A DNA stretch of 64,000 nt from Solirubrobacterales bacterium (GTDB taxonomy: Bacteria; Actinomycetota; Thermoleophilia; Solirubrobacterales; Solirubrobacteraceae), in assembly GCA_027306855.1 (NCBI GenBank), contig DAHUYZ010000007.1, positions 1-64,000 on the forward strand, given 5' to 3'. Shown one piece after another: positions 7,935-15,853 of the stretch (position 1 is its first letter; each line of letters opens with the position of its first letter). The translations under genes were made by a program, and so were the position numbers. The notes below the pieces were generated by a model. It saw nothing but the letters and a program-made list of their open reading frames with translations. It had not been told where the DNA came from and made no database searches.

Positions 7935-8515
7935 ACGCCCAGCAGGTCGACCACGAACACGAGCGGCGCGTTCGGCGGGATCGTGGGCGGGGAGCCGTTC
8001 TTGCCGTAGGCCAGTTCGGCCGGGATGATCAGCTCGCGCCGTCCGCCGACCTTCATGCCGGCGACGCCCTGGTCCCAGCCCTTGATGACCTGGCCCTGTC
8101 CGAGCGTGAACGTAAACGGTTCGCTGCGCTTCCAGGACGCGTCGAATTCCTTGCCACCGTGGAACAGGACCCCTACATAGTTGACGGTGACGGACTCTCC
8201 CGCTTTCGCTTCGGAGCCCGTACCCTTGATCAGGTCCTTGACGACGAGCTTGCTCGGCGCAGATCCGCTTGGCGGGGTCACTTTTGGCTCTATCGACAGC
8301 GGTCCGCTGGTCGGTGTCTTGACCGTGGACGCGGCGGGCGTGGCGGCGGCCGGAGGAGTCGTTTCGCCCTTGACGTGCGGGACAGAGCTGACGTCGGACT
8401 CGTTGCCCGGGACGATCGAGCTCGATTCGTTCGAGCCGCATCCGGCGATCAGGGCGGTGGCGGCCACGGTACACACGGACAGGGAGAGACGGGATCTAAG
8501 AAGCTTGGCGGTCAT
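7931..8515 (-). CDS. FKBP-type peptidyl-prolyl cis-trans isomerase lipoprotein
   Basis: A 194-residue protein. The lipobox IAGC places the lipidated cysteine at residue 26. A Pro/Thr/Ala-rich linker runs to about residue 85, and the FKBP domain fills 87-194 with typical motifs: VTVNYVGVLFHGGKEFDASW, FTLGQGQVIKGWDQGVAGM and RRELIIPAELAYG. The enzyme catalyses cis-trans isomerisation at proline and here acts outside the membrane on exported proteins. The next gene overlaps its stop codon, so the two are probably co-translated. Confidence 0.93.
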   Translation of the reverse strand: MTAKLLRSRLSLSVCTVAATALIAGCGSNESSSIVPGNESDVSSVPHVKGETTPPAAATPAASTVKTPTSGPLSIEPKVTPPSGSAPSKLVVKDLIKGTGSEAKAGESVTVNYVGVLFHGGKEFDASWKRSEPFTFTLGQGQVIKGWDQGVAGMKVGGRRELIIPAELAYGKNGSPPTIPPNAPLVFVVDLLGV

Positions 8516-8633
8516 AGTGGGTGGGCAGCGTAACGCAAACCGCGTGTCGGCGCGCCCGGTCGGACCAAACCACGACCCACTCCTGACGGGGCGGGGGCGC
8601 CCACCCCATGTTCATGCCCGCTACCATCACCGA

Positions 8634-8909
8634 TGGACCGTGCTAGGCGGGGACGTAGCGGAGCCCTGAACCCGCAATCCGCTCTAGCGGGGCCGAATTC
8701 CCCTCTGAGGGGCTTCGCCCCCGGTCGCTCCGCTGGCTGGAGCGTCGATGGCTCGGGTCCCGCGCGGTGTCGGCTCGTGAACCAGGTCAGGTCCGGAAGG
8801 AAGCAGCCTTAAGCGAGGACCGCCAAGCGCAGCGGGAGCACCCGGACCGGAGCTCTGACCGGCGAGCGCGATCGGTGGGCCGGATTCTCGACGAGGGGTG
8901 CACGGTCCA
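8634..8909 (+). ncRNA. ffs: Large signal recognition particle RNA with Alu domain
   Basis: The invariant S-domain core GTCAGGTCCGGAAGGAAGCAGC, with its GGAA tetraloop, lies at about 8787-8808. The 5' part (GTGCTAGGCGGGGA, GTAGCGG, CCGCAATCCGC) matches the Alu-domain sequence of the Bacillus-type 6S-like scRNA, and the 3' part ends GGGGTGCACGGTCCA. The first ten bases (8634-8643) pair perfectly with the last ten (8900-8909), which closes the Alu helix and fixes the ends at about 276 nt. With Ffh it directs nascent membrane and secreted proteins to the membrane. The 4.5S form of most proteobacteria lacks the Alu part. Confidence 0.92.
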
Positions 8910-8911
8910 TC

Positions 8912-10381
8912 TCAAGAGCACTTCCCGAACAGCAGCCACGATCTGTTGCCGGTCGTCTCGATGAAGCCCGGCGGGATCGACACGGCCGTATGCGGGTCGT
9001 GGGGATCGAGGATGTATTCGCGCTGCACTTCGACGCTCGCCGGATCGACATACACGCCGGTTTGGATCTGGTTCGCTTCGGCGCTGACGATCCGCGACGG
9101 CGCGACTCCCAGACGCAGCGCCAGCAGTGGGATCGGGGCGTGGTTGGGCACGCCGACGGGGCCGCAACGAAGCGTTATCGCGTGGTCGTCGACGAGCGCG
9201 ATCAGGTCGTTCTGGATGCTCTGCTGGCGCGCGAGGCTGCTCAGCTGACTGTGGGCAGAGCTCAGCTGGCCGGGCAGCGCGACGACCAGGCCGACAAGCA
9301 CGATCGCACCGGCCGCCATCCATGGCCCTCGCCGCCTGTCGCCGGGGTCGAGTGCCATCCAGCCGAACACCCCCGCGCCGCAGAACACGCACAGGATCGT
9401 CGCCGCACCGAACGCGTAGCGTTCGTCGATCGGCAGGCCGAACGTAGCCATCGCCGCGAACACGACGACCGCGAGCACCCCGGCCGCAGCGCCGATGCGG
9501 GCGCGCTCGCGCAGCCAGAGCAGCGACAGCACTCCGCCGAGCGCCGCGCCCACCAGCACGGGCGGTCGCAGGATCGCGCCGATGCGCCGCGGTATGTACT
9601 CGGGCACGTTGGCGATGCCCGTCACCCTGCCGAGCTCCTCAGCGGTGTGTTTGGTGTTCGTCAGCGACCACATAGCATTGCCTGTGACGAGCAGGTCGCT
9701 CAGGAGCCAGATCGCGGGCGCCGCGGCGGCGAGAAGCGCCAGGCCGGCGAGTTCGCGCCGCGTGTATCCCGGATGAGCCGATGTTGAAGGCCATGCCAGA
9801 TAGAGCCAGTAGACGGCCGAGAACGCCCACGCCTCGGGCCGCAGCAAGCCGGCGAGACCGAGCAAGACGAGCACCGGGGCGCCCGCACGGCGACGCTGGG
9901 TCTCGATGAGCAGGGCGGCGAGCACGAGCAGCAGATAAGGGATGTCGACGTAGGCGCGCACCCCATAAGAGAGGATCGGCACGCGCGTCAGCAGGATCAG
10001 CGCGGCGAGCAACCCCGCCGCCCTGCCGAACCAGGCGCTGCCGAGCCGATAGATCACCCACCCGCACGCCGCGAGCGCGAGGAAGCCGAGCGCCACCGTG
10101 ATCCCCGCCGCCAAGCCTGCGCCGAGCGGGGCGAGCGCGAGCCCGAGCGCCTCCAGGAGCGGGTGCGGTGTCGGCGCTATCGGCAGCCAATACTGCGGCA
10201 GTTCCGCGCGCGAGAGCTGCTGTCCCCAAACCAGTCCATAGAGTGTGTCGTAGTTGGCGAAACCCACCCCGGCGATCAGCCACAGCAGCAGAGCCGAAGC
10301 TGCGATCGCCAGCGGCGCCCTCGTGCGCGTCGGCAGGCGGGCCTGGACACCCGCTCGCTCACGTGTGATCGTGCTTGCCAC
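8912..10381 (-). CDS. Polytopic membrane protein, GT-C glycosyltransferase-like
   Basis: About 489 residues from the GTG at 10381; an earlier ATG at 10561 would overlap dnaX. There are around ten membrane helices. After the first helix comes a long first loop containing NYDTLYGLVWGQQL and TPHPLLEALG, where GT-C mannosyl- and arabinosyltransferases carry acidic and histidine residues. YVDIPYLLLVLAALLIETQRR and LLRPEAWAFSAVYWLYL further resemble the PMT/GT39-like family. The last 130 residues form an extracytoplasmic domain with two cysteines. A lipid-linked sugar transferase is likely, but acceptor and donor are unknown. Its end abuts the SRP RNA gene. Confidence 0.65.
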   Translation of the reverse strand: MASTITRERAGVQARLPTRTRAPLAIAASALLLWLIAGVGFANYDTLYGLVWGQQLSRAELPQYWLPIAPTPHPLLEALGLALAPLGAGLAAGITVALGFLALAACGWVIYRLGSAWFGRAAGLLAALILLTRVPILSYGVRAYVDIPYLLLVLAALLIETQRRRAGAPVLVLLGLAGLLRPEAWAFSAVYWLYLAWPSTSAHPGYTRRELAGLALLAAAAPAIWLLSDLLVTGNAMWSLTNTKHTAEELGRVTGIANVPEYIPRRIGAILRPPVLVGAALGGVLSLLWLRERARIGAAAGVLAVVVFAAMATFGLPIDERYAFGAATILCVFCGAGVFGWMALDPGDRRRGPWMAAGAIVLVGLVVALPGQLSSAHSQLSSLARQQSIQNDLIALVDDHAITLRCGPVGVPNHAPIPLLALRLGVAPSRIVSAEANQIQTGVYVDPASVEVQREYILDPHDPHTAVSIPPGFIETTGNRSWLLFGKCS

Positions 10382-10423
10382 CGAAGCGCACGCTATCCAG
10401 TCTGGCGGGGCGGCGGCCGAGGG

Positions 10424-10429
10424 TAGACT
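10424..10429 (+). promoter_or_regulatory. -10 element (TAGACT) of dnaX, leaderless layout
   Basis: TAGACT ends nine bases before the GTG start of dnaX. Transcription would begin at or within a few bases of the start codon. No ribosome site is present between them. Confidence 0.5.
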
Positions 10430-10438
10430 GGCCTGACC

Positions 10439-12229
10439 GTGGCCGACGGCGCTCAATCCCTGTATCGCAGACATCGTCCGCGCACTTTCTCCGACGTGGT
10501 GGGGCAAGAGCCGGTGGTGCGCACGCTGCGCAACGCCGTTGAACGCGGCAAGGTCCATCACGCCTACCTGTTCGTCGGATCGCGCGGCACGGGCAAGACC
10601 TCGATGGCGAAGATCCTTGCCGCGAGCCTGAACTGCGAGCAGGGCCCGACCGTCGATCCCTGCGGGCAGTGCGACTCATGCCGGTCGATCGCGCAGGCCA
10701 CCTCGCTCGACGTGATCGAGATGGACGCGGCCTCGAACAACTCGGTCGAGGACATCCGCGAGCTGCGCGAGTCGGTCGCCTTCGCACCCGTGTCGGGACG
10801 CCACAAGGTCTACATACTCGATGAGGCCCACATGCTCTCGCAGGCGGCCTGGAACGCATTCCTGAAGACGCTTGAGGAGCCTCCTCCGAGCACCGTGTTC
10901 GTGCTCGCTACGACCGAGGCCCAAAAGGTGCCCGCGACCGTCGTCGATCGCTGCCATCGCTTCGACTTCCAGCGCCCTTCGGTCGAGCAGATCGCGAGCG
11001 TGCTCGAACGCGTGGCTTGTTCGGAGCAGATCACGATCGGAAAGGAGGCGATCGCCGCGATCGCACGCTCGGCGACCGGCAGCTTCCGCGACGCGCTTGG
11101 CACGCTCGAGCAGCTCGTCACATACAGCGGCGCCGAGGTGGCGCTCGATGACGTGCTCGCCGTTCTGGGGGCCGCGAGCGAGCAGCTGCTCGCACAGGCT
11201 TTCGACGCGATCGCCTCTAAAGACGCGCGCGCAGCGCTGTTGGCCGTCGCGAGCTGCGTTGACGGTGGGCGCGACGCGGGCGCGTTCACGCGGGACCTGG
11301 AGACGCGGGCGCGCGAGCTGCTCGTCGTCCAGACGCTCACGTCCGTGCCGCCCGAGCTGTCCCTTACTCCCGATCGTGACGAGCGGTTGCTGGAGCAGGC
11401 GCAGCGGGTGAGCCCTGGCGAGGTCGTGCGCACGCTCGATCTGCTCGGCGCCGCGATGGAGGCGGTACGAGCCGGCGCGGAGCCGCGCACACAGCTCGAG
11501 CTGGCGCTCGTCAAGGCAGCCACGCCTCAGACAGACGGCTCGGCACGCGCGCTGCTTGCCCGCATCGAGCGGCTGGAGCAGGCGCTCGCCGTAGGAACGT
11601 CGCCGCTGTCGCTGCCGTCGCGGCCGGCCAACGCCGCTGCTGCGCCTGCTCCTTCTCTGACTCCCGCGGATCCGCCGGCCCCCCCTTCAGAGCCGATTCC
11701 GTCGGCTTCGTCAATCTCAGAGCCCGCTTCTGCCGCTCCGTCTCCCGAGCGGGCGCTGGAGCCCGCTCGGGCAGGCGCAGGTCGGGTGGCCGAGGAGTCG
11801 CCTGACATCGACGGCCTCTGGCCCGCCGTGCTCGAGTCGGTTCGCGCCGAACACGCGCTTCTCGGAGCGGCGCTTGCCGAAGCCGCTCCCGCGAGGATCA
11901 CGGTGCAGGAGCTCGAGCTCGCGTTCGGTGCGGGCGCCGCCTTTCACAAGCGCACGGCGGAGAGCCCCGCCAATCGCGCGATTCTCCTCGAAGCGCTCAA
12001 GCGCCTGACCGGCCGGCCATACAGGGTCACGTTCGAACTGCGCCAAGACATGGCCACAGACCCGCCCGCCGCGCAGCCGCTGCGCGAGGAGGAGATCGTC
12101 GCGCGCCTGATGACCGAGCTCGACGCCGAGGAGCTGGCCGGGGAGACCGCGATGGGCGACGGCGCGAACGACCGGGCGATAGGAAACTCCGCAATCCACG
12201 ACGGCGCAATCCACGACCGCGGGTCCTGA
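10439..12229 (+). CDS. dnaX: DNA polymerase III subunit gamma/tau
   Basis: A 596-residue clamp-loader ATPase. Visible motifs are the Walker A GSRGTGKT (47-54), four zinc-binding cysteines (66, 75, 78, 81), the Walker B DEAH (128-131) and the SRC-type sensor stretch TTEAQKVPATVVDRCHRF. Residues 1-370 are the AAA+ and collar domains; a Pro/Ser/Ala linker (about 390-460) leads to a C-terminal domain that binds the polymerase in tau. It loads the sliding clamp on primed DNA. The gene starts with GTG and is followed by ybaB and recR, a classic recombination/replication cluster. No clear slippery heptamer for a gamma frameshift was seen. Confidence 0.95.
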   Translation: MADGAQSLYRRHRPRTFSDVVGQEPVVRTLRNAVERGKVHHAYLFVGSRGTGKTSMAKILAASLNCEQGPTVDPCGQCDSCRSIAQATSLDVIEMDAASNNSVEDIRELRESVAFAPVSGRHKVYILDEAHMLSQAAWNAFLKTLEEPPPSTVFVLATTEAQKVPATVVDRCHRFDFQRPSVEQIASVLERVACSEQITIGKEAIAAIARSATGSFRDALGTLEQLVTYSGAEVALDDVLAVLGAASEQLLAQAFDAIASKDARAALLAVASCVDGGRDAGAFTRDLETRARELLVVQTLTSVPPELSLTPDRDERLLEQAQRVSPGEVVRTLDLLGAAMEAVRAGAEPRTQLELALVKAATPQTDGSARALLARIERLEQALAVGTSPLSLPSRPANAAAAPAPSLTPADPPAPPSEPIPSASSISEPASAAPSPERALEPARAGAGRVAEESPDIDGLWPAVLESVRAEHALLGAALAEAAPARITVQELELAFGAGAAFHKRTAESPANRAILLEALKRLTGRPYRVTFELRQDMATDPPAAQPLREEEIVARLMTELDAEELAGETAMGDGANDRAIGNSAIHDGAIHDRGS

Positions 12230-12244
12230 CAGAAAGGAGAGCGA

Positions 12245-12592
12245 GTGGCACCGCAGAAGCGACCCAACATGCAGCAGATGCTCAAGCAGGTGCAGCAGAT
12301 GCAGCGAGACATGGAGAGCGCTCAAGCCGAGCTCGCGAACGAGACCGTTCAGGCGTCGGCCGGCGGCGGAATGGTGACCGTCACCGCCTCGGGGGCGCTG
12401 GAGATCAAGGCCGTGAGCATCGCCCCAGAGGCCGTCGATCCGGAGGACGTCGAGATGCTGTGCGACCTCGTGCTCGCCGCGACCAACGAGTCGCTGAAGC
12501 TCGCCCAGGAGCTCGCGGCGCAGCGGATGGGCGCCGTCACGGGCGGCCTCGATCCGGGGGCGCTCGGCGGCCTCGGCCTGCCGGGACTGTAG
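12245..12592 (+). CDS. YbaB/EbfC family DNA-binding protein
   Basis: A 115-residue protein starting at GTG 12245, with AAAGGAGAG just upstream. It contains the family features KRPNMQQMLKQVQQMQRDMESAQAEL (helical arm), a GGGMVTVTASG strand pair and a final Gly/Leu-rich tail. The proteins form tweezer-like dimers that bind DNA and are part of the nucleoid. Location between dnaX and recR is the usual one. Confidence 0.93.
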   Translation: MAPQKRPNMQQMLKQVQQMQRDMESAQAELANETVQASAGGGMVTVTASGALEIKAVSIAPEAVDPEDVEMLCDLVLAATNESLKLAQELAAQRMGAVTGGLDPGALGGLGLPGL

Positions 12593-12621
12593 ACGCCGAT
12601 CCGTCGCATGCAACTGGGTCC

Positions 12622-13233
12622 ATGAGCACGTTCGCCCCTCCGGTCCAGCGCCTGGTCACCGAGCTGTCCAAGCTCCCCGGCGTCGGCAACCGCACCGCGC
12701 AGCGGCTCGCGTTCCATATCCTGCGCGCCTCAAACGAAGATGCGCTCGGGCTCGCTGACGCGATCAGGGAAGTCAAGGAACGGATCGGGCTATGCGAGAT
12801 CTGCTTCAACCTCGCGGACGAGCCCCGCTGCCGGATCTGCCAGGACGAGCGGCGCGATCGAGGGCTCATCTGCGTCGTGGAGGAGCCGGGCGATGTGATC
12901 CCGATCGAGCGCACCCACGAGTACCACGGCGTCTATCACGTGCTCGGCGGCGCGCTCTCACCGATCGACGGGATCGAACCGGAGGACCTGAAGATCGAGC
13001 AGCTGTACGCTCGCGTCACGGCCGGCGAGCCGACGGTCCGCGAGGTCGTGCTCGCCACCAACCCCACGACAACCGGCGAGGCGACCGCGCTTCACATCGC
13101 CGGGGAGCTGCGCTCGCGCGCTCCATCGCTCACCGTCTCTCGGCTGGCCAGCGGCCTACCCGTAGGGGCGGATCTCGAGTACGCCGACGAGGTCACGCTC
13201 GGCAAGGCCTTGACCGGACGCCGCTCCCTGTAG
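12622..13233 (+). CDS. recR: Recombination protein RecR
   Basis: A 203-residue protein. It shows a helix-hairpin-helix (LSKLPGVGNRTAQRLAFHIL, residues 15-34), a four-cysteine zinc finger (C58, C61, C70, C73), a Toprim domain beginning GLICVVEEPGDV and a C-terminal Walker-like segment. RecR works with RecO (and RecF) to load RecA at gaps. The ATG at 12622 is chosen by alignment with the family start. Thirty bases separate it from ybaB. Confidence 0.95.
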   Translation: MSTFAPPVQRLVTELSKLPGVGNRTAQRLAFHILRASNEDALGLADAIREVKERIGLCEICFNLADEPRCRICQDERRDRGLICVVEEPGDVIPIERTHEYHGVYHVLGGALSPIDGIEPEDLKIEQLYARVTAGEPTVREVVLATNPTTTGEATALHIAGELRSRAPSLTVSRLASGLPVGADLEYADEVTLGKALTGRRSL

Positions 13234-13244
13234 CCTCAAACAAC

Positions 13245-14543
13245 GTGTCTGAGATCGTGGTCATGAAGTTCGGCGGCACATCCGTCGCCGACGCGCAGCG
13301 GATCAAGCGCGCGGCGAGACGCATCGTGGAGAAGCGCGAGCAGGGCTCCTCGGTCGTGGCCGTGCTGTCCGCGCGCGGCAAGACGACCGACGAGCTGATC
13401 GCGATGGCTGAGGAGGTGTCCGAGCAGCCCGACGCGCGCGAGATGGACATGCTGCTCTCGACGGGCGAGCGCATCTCCTGCGCGCTCTGCGCGATGGCGA
13501 TCCACGATCTCGGCCACTACGCGATCTCGCTGACGGGCTCTCAAGCGGGGATCGTCACCGACACGTCCCACACCAAGGCGCGCATCCTCCAGGTGCGTGC
13601 CGATCGCGTGCGCGCCGCCTTGGAGCAGGACCACATCGTGCTCGTAGCCGGCTTTCAGGGCGTATCGACCGCCGACGATGTCACAACTCTCGGGCGCGGC
13701 GGATCGGACACGACGGCGGTCGCGGTCGCCGCCGCTTTGGGCGCATCAGAATGTGAGATCTACACGGACGTGCCGGGCGTCTTCAGCGCCGATCCGCGCA
13801 TCGTCCCGAACGCCCGCAAGCTCGATCTCGTCTCATTCGAGGAGATGCTCGAGATGTCCGCGTCCGGCGCCGGCGTGCTGCAGCTGCGCTCAGTCGAGTA
13901 CGCGCGCAACCACGGCGTACGTATCCATTGTCGCTCTTCCTTCGAGGATTGGCCTGGTACAATTGTCGTCACCGAAGAAGAGCGAGAAGGAGGGGCTGAA
14001 GCCATGGACCACCCCGAGCGACCCTTGATTACAGCGGTCACCCATTCCACCTCGGAGGCGATGATCACGCTTGTCGGCGTACGCCACGAGCCGGGTGCGG
14101 CCGCCACAATCTTCGAGGCGCTCGCCCAGGCGGGCGTGGATGTGGACATGATCGACCAGAACGTTCCCACCTCCACAGGGGGCAAGGCCGAGATCTCGTT
14201 CACTGTGGCGCACGAAGACCTCAGCAGGGCAACCGGCGCTCTGCAGCCGATCGCGAGCAGCGTGTTCGAGAGCATGAGCGCTCAGCGGGAGATGGGCAAG
14301 GTCTCGATCGTCGGCGCCGGCATGCGCTCCCACCCCGGTGTCGCCGCAAAGGTGTTCCGTGTGCTGACCGACGAACAGATCAACATCGAGATGATCTCCA
14401 CGTCTCCGATCAAGATCTCGTGCGTGATCGCGCGCGATCGGGTTGAGCGCGCCGTGAGGGCCCTGCACAGCGCCTTCGAGCTCTCCGGCCCCAACACCGT
14501 CGCGGCGGAGGAGCCCTTCAAGACTCCGCCTCTCACAACCTGA
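13245..14543 (+). CDS. lysC: Aspartokinase
   Basis: A 432-residue enzyme that phosphorylates L-aspartate, the first step to lysine, threonine and methionine. KFGGTSVADAQ near the start, the TLGRGGSDTTAVAVAAAL loop and the YTDVPGVFSADPR motif make up the kinase domain (1-245); two ACT domains follow (about 265-420) and probably bind lysine or threonine. The start is GTG 13245, 11 bases after recR; ATG 13263 is an alternative. A strong internal ribosome site and ATG at 14004 would give a separate regulatory beta subunit, as in Corynebacterium and Bacillus. The end overlaps the convergent dehydrogenase by 11 bases. Confidence 0.95.
   Translation: MSEIVVMKFGGTSVADAQRIKRAARRIVEKREQGSSVVAVLSARGKTTDELIAMAEEVSEQPDAREMDMLLSTGERISCALCAMAIHDLGHYAISLTGSQAGIVTDTSHTKARILQVRADRVRAALEQDHIVLVAGFQGVSTADDVTTLGRGGSDTTAVAVAAALGASECEIYTDVPGVFSADPRIVPNARKLDLVSFEEMLEMSASGAGVLQLRSVEYARNHGVRIHCRSSFEDWPGTIVVTEEEREGGAEAMDHPERPLITAVTHSTSEAMITLVGVRHEPGAAATIFEALAQAGVDVDMIDQNVPTSTGGKAEISFTVAHEDLSRATGALQPIASSVFESMSAQREMGKVSIVGAGMRSHPGVAAKVFRVLTDEQINIEMISTSPIKISCVIARDRVERAVRALHSAFELSGPNTVAAEEPFKTPPLTT
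13987..14006 (+). promoter_or_regulatory. Internal ribosome site and ATG for aspartokinase beta subunit
   Basis: AAGGAGGGG at 13987-13995 lies eight bases before an in-frame ATG at 14004. Starting here yields a 179-residue protein made only of the linker and both ACT domains, the same arrangement as the beta subunits of alpha2-beta2 aspartokinases. The ribosome site is stronger than anything in front of the full-length start. Confidence 0.75.
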
Positions 14544-15783
14544 CGATCTTGGCGGCGCCCATCCGCCGCGTGACGCCGCGCAGGTCGACGACGAGCGGCG
14601 AGCGCTCGACGACGAGGTCGTGATCCACCGAGGGATGCGCCGTGACGATCAGCGCGAGGTCGTTGCCGGTCAACGCCCGCTCGAGCGGCACGCTCTGAAG
14701 GCCGAGCTCGCTCAGCGAGGGCACATGCGGGTCGTGATAGCTGATGCTCGCGCCCGCTTGGGCGAGCAGGCCGATGATCTTTAGGGCCGGGGACTCCCTG
14801 ATGTCCCCTACCCCGGGCTTGTAGCTGACGCCGATCACGGTGATCTTGGCGCCGTTGACGGCGAGCCCAGCGTCGTTCAGTACGCGTTGGGCCTTGGCTA
14901 CACAGTGATAGGGCATCTGCTGGTTGACCTTGCCCGCCAGCTCGATGAACTCGGTCGTCATGTCGAACTCGCGTGCGCGCCATGAGAGATAGAACGGGTC
15001 GACCGGCAGGCAGTGTCCGCCCATCCCGGGCCCCGGATCGAAGCGCATGAAGCCGTACGGCTTGGTCGCCGCCGCGTCTACGACCTCCCAGATGTCGATC
15101 CCCATGCGGTCTGTCAGCATCGACATCTCGTTGACCAAAGCGATGTTGACCGACCGGAAGATGTTCTCGAGCAGCTTGCACAACTCCGCGGCCTCGGGGG
15201 TCGAGACGCGCACGAGCTCATCGCAGACCAGACCGTAGACTTCTTCGGCGCGCTGGGCGCACGTGTCGGTCAGCCCACCCAGGACCTTCGGGGTGTTGCG
15301 AAGCGTGAAGTCTGCCCTTCCCGGATCTACGCGCTCAGGCGAGAAGGCGAGGTGGAAGTCCTTGCCGGCCCTCAGGCCGGACTCCTCGAGGATCGGCAGG
15401 ATCCGCTCGCGCGTCGTCCCCGGGTAGGTGGTCGACTCGAGGACGACGAGCTGGCCCGCCTGCAGGACGCCTGTCAGGCTTTGCGCGGACTCCAGCAGCG
15501 GCCCGAGATCGGGCTCGCGGTTGGCGGTGAGGGGCGTAGGAACGCACACCAGGATCGCTTCGACCGTCGCCAGGCGCTCATAGCGCGTCGAGGCGTGGAT
15601 CAGCTCTCGGCGCTCCACGAGAGCGTGCGAGGGGACATCCTCGATGTAGGACTCGGCGGCGTTCAGCGCCTCGACCTTGCGCGGGTCGAGATCGACGGCG
15701 ACGACTTCGCAACCCTCCGCGGCGAACGCTACGGCCAGCGGAAGGCCCACATAGCCAAGGCCTACGATCCCGATCTTTCTCAC
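14533..15783 (-). CDS. UDP-N-acetylhexosamine 6-dehydrogenase (UDP-ManNAc dehydrogenase type)
   Basis: A 416-residue NAD-dependent nucleotide-sugar dehydrogenase. The start is GTG 15783 with AGAGGAG eight bases upstream. It has the Rossmann motif GLGYVGLPLA (8-17), ESTTYPGTT, FSPERVDPG and the catalytic cysteine C258 within GPGMGGHCLPVDP. FSPERVDPG and HCLPVDPFYL fit the WecC/WbpA branch that oxidises UDP-ManNAc or UDP-GlcNAc to the uronic acid. The adjacent upstream gene is a UDP-GlcNAc 2-epimerase, so UDP-ManNAcA is the likely product, used in a surface glycan or teichuronic-type polymer. Substrate assignment is inferred. Confidence 0.88.
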   Translation of the reverse strand: MRKIGIVGLGYVGLPLAVAFAAEGCEVVAVDLDPRKVEALNAAESYIEDVPSHALVERRELIHASTRYERLATVEAILVCVPTPLTANREPDLGPLLESAQSLTGVLQAGQLVVLESTTYPGTTRERILPILEESGLRAGKDFHLAFSPERVDPGRADFTLRNTPKVLGGLTDTCAQRAEEVYGLVCDELVRVSTPEAAELCKLLENIFRSVNIALVNEMSMLTDRMGIDIWEVVDAAATKPYGFMRFDPGPGMGGHCLPVDPFYLSWRAREFDMTTEFIELAGKVNQQMPYHCVAKAQRVLNDAGLAVNGAKITVIGVSYKPGVGDIRESPALKIIGLLAQAGASISYHDPHVPSLSELGLQSVPLERALTGNDLALIVTAHPSVDHDLVVERSPLVVDLRGVTRRMGAAKIVRL

Positions 15784-15853
15784 GTCCGCTCCTCTAGCCA
15801 GCCCGTGATGGGCAGCGGGCGCGGGCGATCATACCGCTGGCTCACTGCGCGCT

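Noticed and set aside
11520-12229. Programmed frameshift in dnaX to make gamma
   Set aside because: I saw no A-rich slippery heptamer with a following hairpin; the linker is GC-rich Ser/Pro/Ala coding sequence.
13201-13262. Lysine riboswitch before lysC
   Set aside because: Only 11 bases separate recR and lysC, leaving no room for a leader element.
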